Below, piece after piece: positions 62,183 to 64,000 of a DNA stretch of 64,000 nt. How positions within the stretch are numbered: position 1 is the stretch's first letter; each line of letters starts with the position of its first letter. A model generated the notes under the pieces. It saw only the letters and a list, made by a program, of their open reading frames with translations. It was not told the origin of the DNA and did no database searches. Source of the stretch: Promethearchaeota archaeon (GTDB taxonomy: Archaea; Asgardarchaeota; Lokiarchaeia; Sigyniarchaeales; SOKP01). Where the stretch lies: contig JAHLWP010000017.1 in assembly GCA_019057865.1 (NCBI GenBank), forward strand, positions 1-64,000, written 5' to 3'. A program made the position numbers and the translations under genes.

Positions 62183-63274
62183 TTATTTGATAAATCCTTT
62201 TGCTACTAGAAGTTCTGCATTTAATATAGCACCACCAGCTGCCCCTCGTATAGTATTATGACTTAAAGCTACAAATTTAACATCAAATACATTATCCTTT
62301 CTTAATCTACCAATTGTTACTGCCATACCTTTGTCATTATCTCTATCCTTTTTGGGTTGCGGCCTATCTATCTCCTCTAAGTAAATTATTGGTTGTTTTG
62401 GAGCAAATGGTAAGTTTAATTCTTGAGGAACTGATTTGAATTCTTTCCAGATTTTTAAAATTTCTTCTATTGTTGGTTTATTATCTTTAAATTTTAAATT
62501 TATACAAGCAATATGACCATCAGCAACGGGAACCCGAGTACATGTTGTACTAATTTGAATCGAATCATTATTAACTATTCCACTATCAGTGACTGTTCCT
62601 AATATTTTTAAAGGCTCTTTTTCAGATTTTTCTTCCTCGCCATTAATATAGGGAATAATATTATCAATAATGTCTAGAGATGGTACTCCTGGATAACCTG
62701 CTCCAGAGACCGCTTGTAAAGTAGTTACTATCATTTTTTCTACTTTATATCCTGCTTTTTCTAAAGCATAAATAGGAGTCATATAACTTTGAACTGAACA
62801 GTTTGGTTTGACAGAAACAAAGCCCTTAGAAAAACCTCTCCTTTGCTGTTGAATAGGAATAACATTAATATGATCATAATTAATTTCGCCGATAATCATA
62901 GGTACATCAGGAGTCCATCTATGAGCAGAATTATTAGATATTACTACAATTCCCTTTTCAGCATATTTAAATTCGAGCTCTTTAATTTTCTCTTTAGTGG
63001 GCATTGTTATAGCAGAAAACATTAAACTAACTCCTGAAGGGATAGATTTGAAATCTTGGACATCTCTTACTATCAAATCCTTGATATCAGATGGTATTGA
63101 TATTGGCATTTGCCACTTGGTCTTTACAGCTTCTTCATATTTCTTTCCTGATGATTTTGGAGATGCAGCAACGTCTACTATTTGAAACCAAGGATGATTT
63201 TGTAATAACTTTATATAATTCTGACCTACTACACCTGTGGCTCCTAAGATTCCTATAGGTTTTTTTTCTTTCAT
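62183..63274 (-). CDS. asd: aspartate-semialdehyde dehydrogenase
   Basis: A 363-residue enzyme that makes aspartate semialdehyde from aspartyl phosphate with NADPH, for threonine, methionine and lysine. It shows the nucleotide motif IGILGATGVVGQNYI, the active-site Cys in VSVKPNCSVQ (about residue 159), LQAVSGAGYPGVPS, and the C-terminal RGAAGGAILNAELL. It is of the archaeal/fungal type. I start at ATG 63272-63274, since AGGT lies 8 bases before it; TTG 63283 overlaps that site. Confidence 0.96.
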   Translation of the reverse strand: MKEKKPIGILGATGVVGQNYIKLLQNHPWFQIVDVAASPKSSGKKYEEAVKTKWQMPISIPSDIKDLIVRDVQDFKSIPSGVSLMFSAITMPTKEKIKELEFKYAEKGIVVISNNSAHRWTPDVPMIIGEINYDHINVIPIQQQRRGFSKGFVSVKPNCSVQSYMTPIYALEKAGYKVEKMIVTTLQAVSGAGYPGVPSLDIIDNIIPYINGEEEKSEKEPLKILGTVTDSGIVNNDSIQISTTCTRVPVADGHIACINLKFKDNKPTIEEILKIWKEFKSVPQELNLPFAPKQPIIYLEEIDRPQPKKDRDNDKGMAVTIGRLRKDNVFDVKFVALSHNTIRGAAGGAILNAELLVAKGFIK

Positions 63275-63500
63275 TAAGATCAACCTGTTAAATTTTATGT
63301 TTTAATTTTTAATGAGTTAATATTGAATAACTTTTAGATTTTTACCAAAATATACTTCGAGCTTTTCCTTGAAATTTTAAACCATCATCATTTTATTAAG
63401 TTTTTAATTATTAGAAACGTTATTGTGTATCAGATTAGTGAATTTGTTTGATTAAAAAATTAAAATATCATTTATAATAAATATTTAGAAGTGAAATTTT

Positions 63501-64000
63501 GTGCACAGACATCATGATGATTTAGAAGAAGAAGCAGAAAAGTTAGAAAATCAATCCAAAGAAGAATTCAATAAAAAAAATTATACAATAGCAATTTCTC
63601 TCTTAAATGAAGCAAAAGAAGTTTACAAACAATTGGGATATGGAGGAAAAGTGGGAATCATTCAAAAACGGATTTCCCAAATGAAGAATCTTATGGCATT
63701 TGAAAAACAGGATACATATCTTAAAACTAAAAACGAAGCACAATTTCAACAACGCATTGATAAAGTATTAACTGAAAAGAAACGATATGAACATAAACAA
63801 ATAGAGTCTTTAAAAGAAATTCCACCCCAAATAAAAGGAAAACTTGAAAAAATAAATTTATTAAAAGAGAAAGTGGAAAAAGAATTAAAATTAGGCAGAA
63901 TTGAAAGAGTTAAAGGAAGATATGAATATATTATAGAGTTATATAAATCTATTCCTAAAAGTATAGTAAACTCATCATTTGAGATCTTAGAAATTGAAAG
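63501..64000 (+). CDS. coiled-coil protein, runs off the window
   Basis: An open frame of 166 codons from GTG 63501 to the end of the window, with GAAGTGA 6 bases upstream. The N-terminus (HRHHDDLEEEAEKLENQSKE) is acidic. It then has a TPR-like helix pair (FNKKNYTIAISLLNEAKEVY) and a Lys/Glu-rich coiled coil. No domain can be named from this part; the rest is outside the window. Confidence 0.7.
   Translation, partial: MHRHHDDLEEEAEKLENQSKEEFNKKNYTIAISLLNEAKEVYKQLGYGGKVGIIQKRISQMKNLMAFEKQDTYLKTKNEAQFQQRIDKVLTEKKRYEHKQIESLKEIPPQIKGKLEKINLLKEKVEKELKLGRIERVKGRYEYIIELYKSIPKSIVNSSFEILEIE

Overview
The window looks like a piece of an Asgard archaeal chromosome, most likely from the Lokiarchaeia. 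It is very AT-rich. It carries archaeal information-processing genes: a TFB transcription factor (22409-23338), a second, truncated TFB (41237-41794), an archaeal/eukaryotic-type prolyl-tRNA synthetase, an HMf-type histone, a proteasome beta-type subunit and pyruvoyl-dependent arginine decarboxylase. It also carries features typical of Asgard archaea: a two-domain gelsolin protein (49459-50472), two longin-like proteins, tail-anchored coiled-coil proteins, an EMC3/TMCO1-type (DUF106) insertase and a cross-brace zinc-finger protein. Assignment below Asgard level is inference. No rRNA, tRNA or CRISPR array was seen.

Layout. 1-7600: a large unknown protein with an HNH-like segment, a Cys-rich zinc protein, a TrmB-like regulator with a very long coiled coil, a secreted Cys-rich protein and a membrane-anchored two-winged-helix regulator. 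7800-22100: metabolic and housekeeping genes (nitroreductase, M24 peptidase interrupted by an in-frame TAG, GH57 branching enzyme, PdaD, frameshifted ACC-deaminase-like enzyme, enoyl-CoA hydratase, acyl-CoA ligase, PepD, MBL hydrolase, ProRS) and a longin-like protein. 22400-32050: TFB, then a lactate module (larA plus a GlcD-type FAD/Fe-S oxidoreductase), a nitronate monooxygenase-like enzyme, another longin-like protein, a small tail-anchored protein and a tightly coupled GlpA-like / FAD oxidoreductase / DUF1667 operon. 32200-39700: two adjacent frameshifted genes, an oligopeptide-type binding protein with operator-like repeats, a DUF763 remnant, radical SAM, DUF106, GtrA and a coiled-coil protein. 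39700-49450: an accessory, partly decayed zone with zinc-finger remnants, a truncated TFB, a second binding protein with duplicated FN3-like repeats, a TatD remnant, an S26-like and a Vsr-like fragment, and a tight array of small genes. 49450-64000: gelsolin-zinc-ribbon protein, aminotransferase, tail-anchored protein, LysE, coiled-coil zinc-finger protein, inactive-looking proteasome beta subunit, histone with a striking 180-bp repeated upstream region, 6-phospho-3-hexuloisomerase, type II pantothenate kinase, DUF362 protein, a large unknown protein, aspartate-semialdehyde dehydrogenase, and a coiled-coil gene running off the end.

How the genes fit together. Lactate racemase and the GlcD-type dehydrogenase suggest use of both lactate isomers. 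The acyl-CoA ligase and enoyl-CoA hydratase suggest acyl-CoA turnover. The GlpA-like tricistron suggests glycerol-3-phosphate or hydroxyacid oxidation, the GH57 enzyme implies glycogen-like storage, and 6-phospho-3-hexuloisomerase fits the archaeal ribulose-monophosphate route to pentoses. Two large binding proteins imply peptide uptake, although no permease or ATPase genes are present here.

Several genes are broken by a single base: 8892 (TAG), about 13014, about 32345 and 32764-32770. These could be real decay, recoding or consensus errors in the assembly; the sequence alone cannot tell which.
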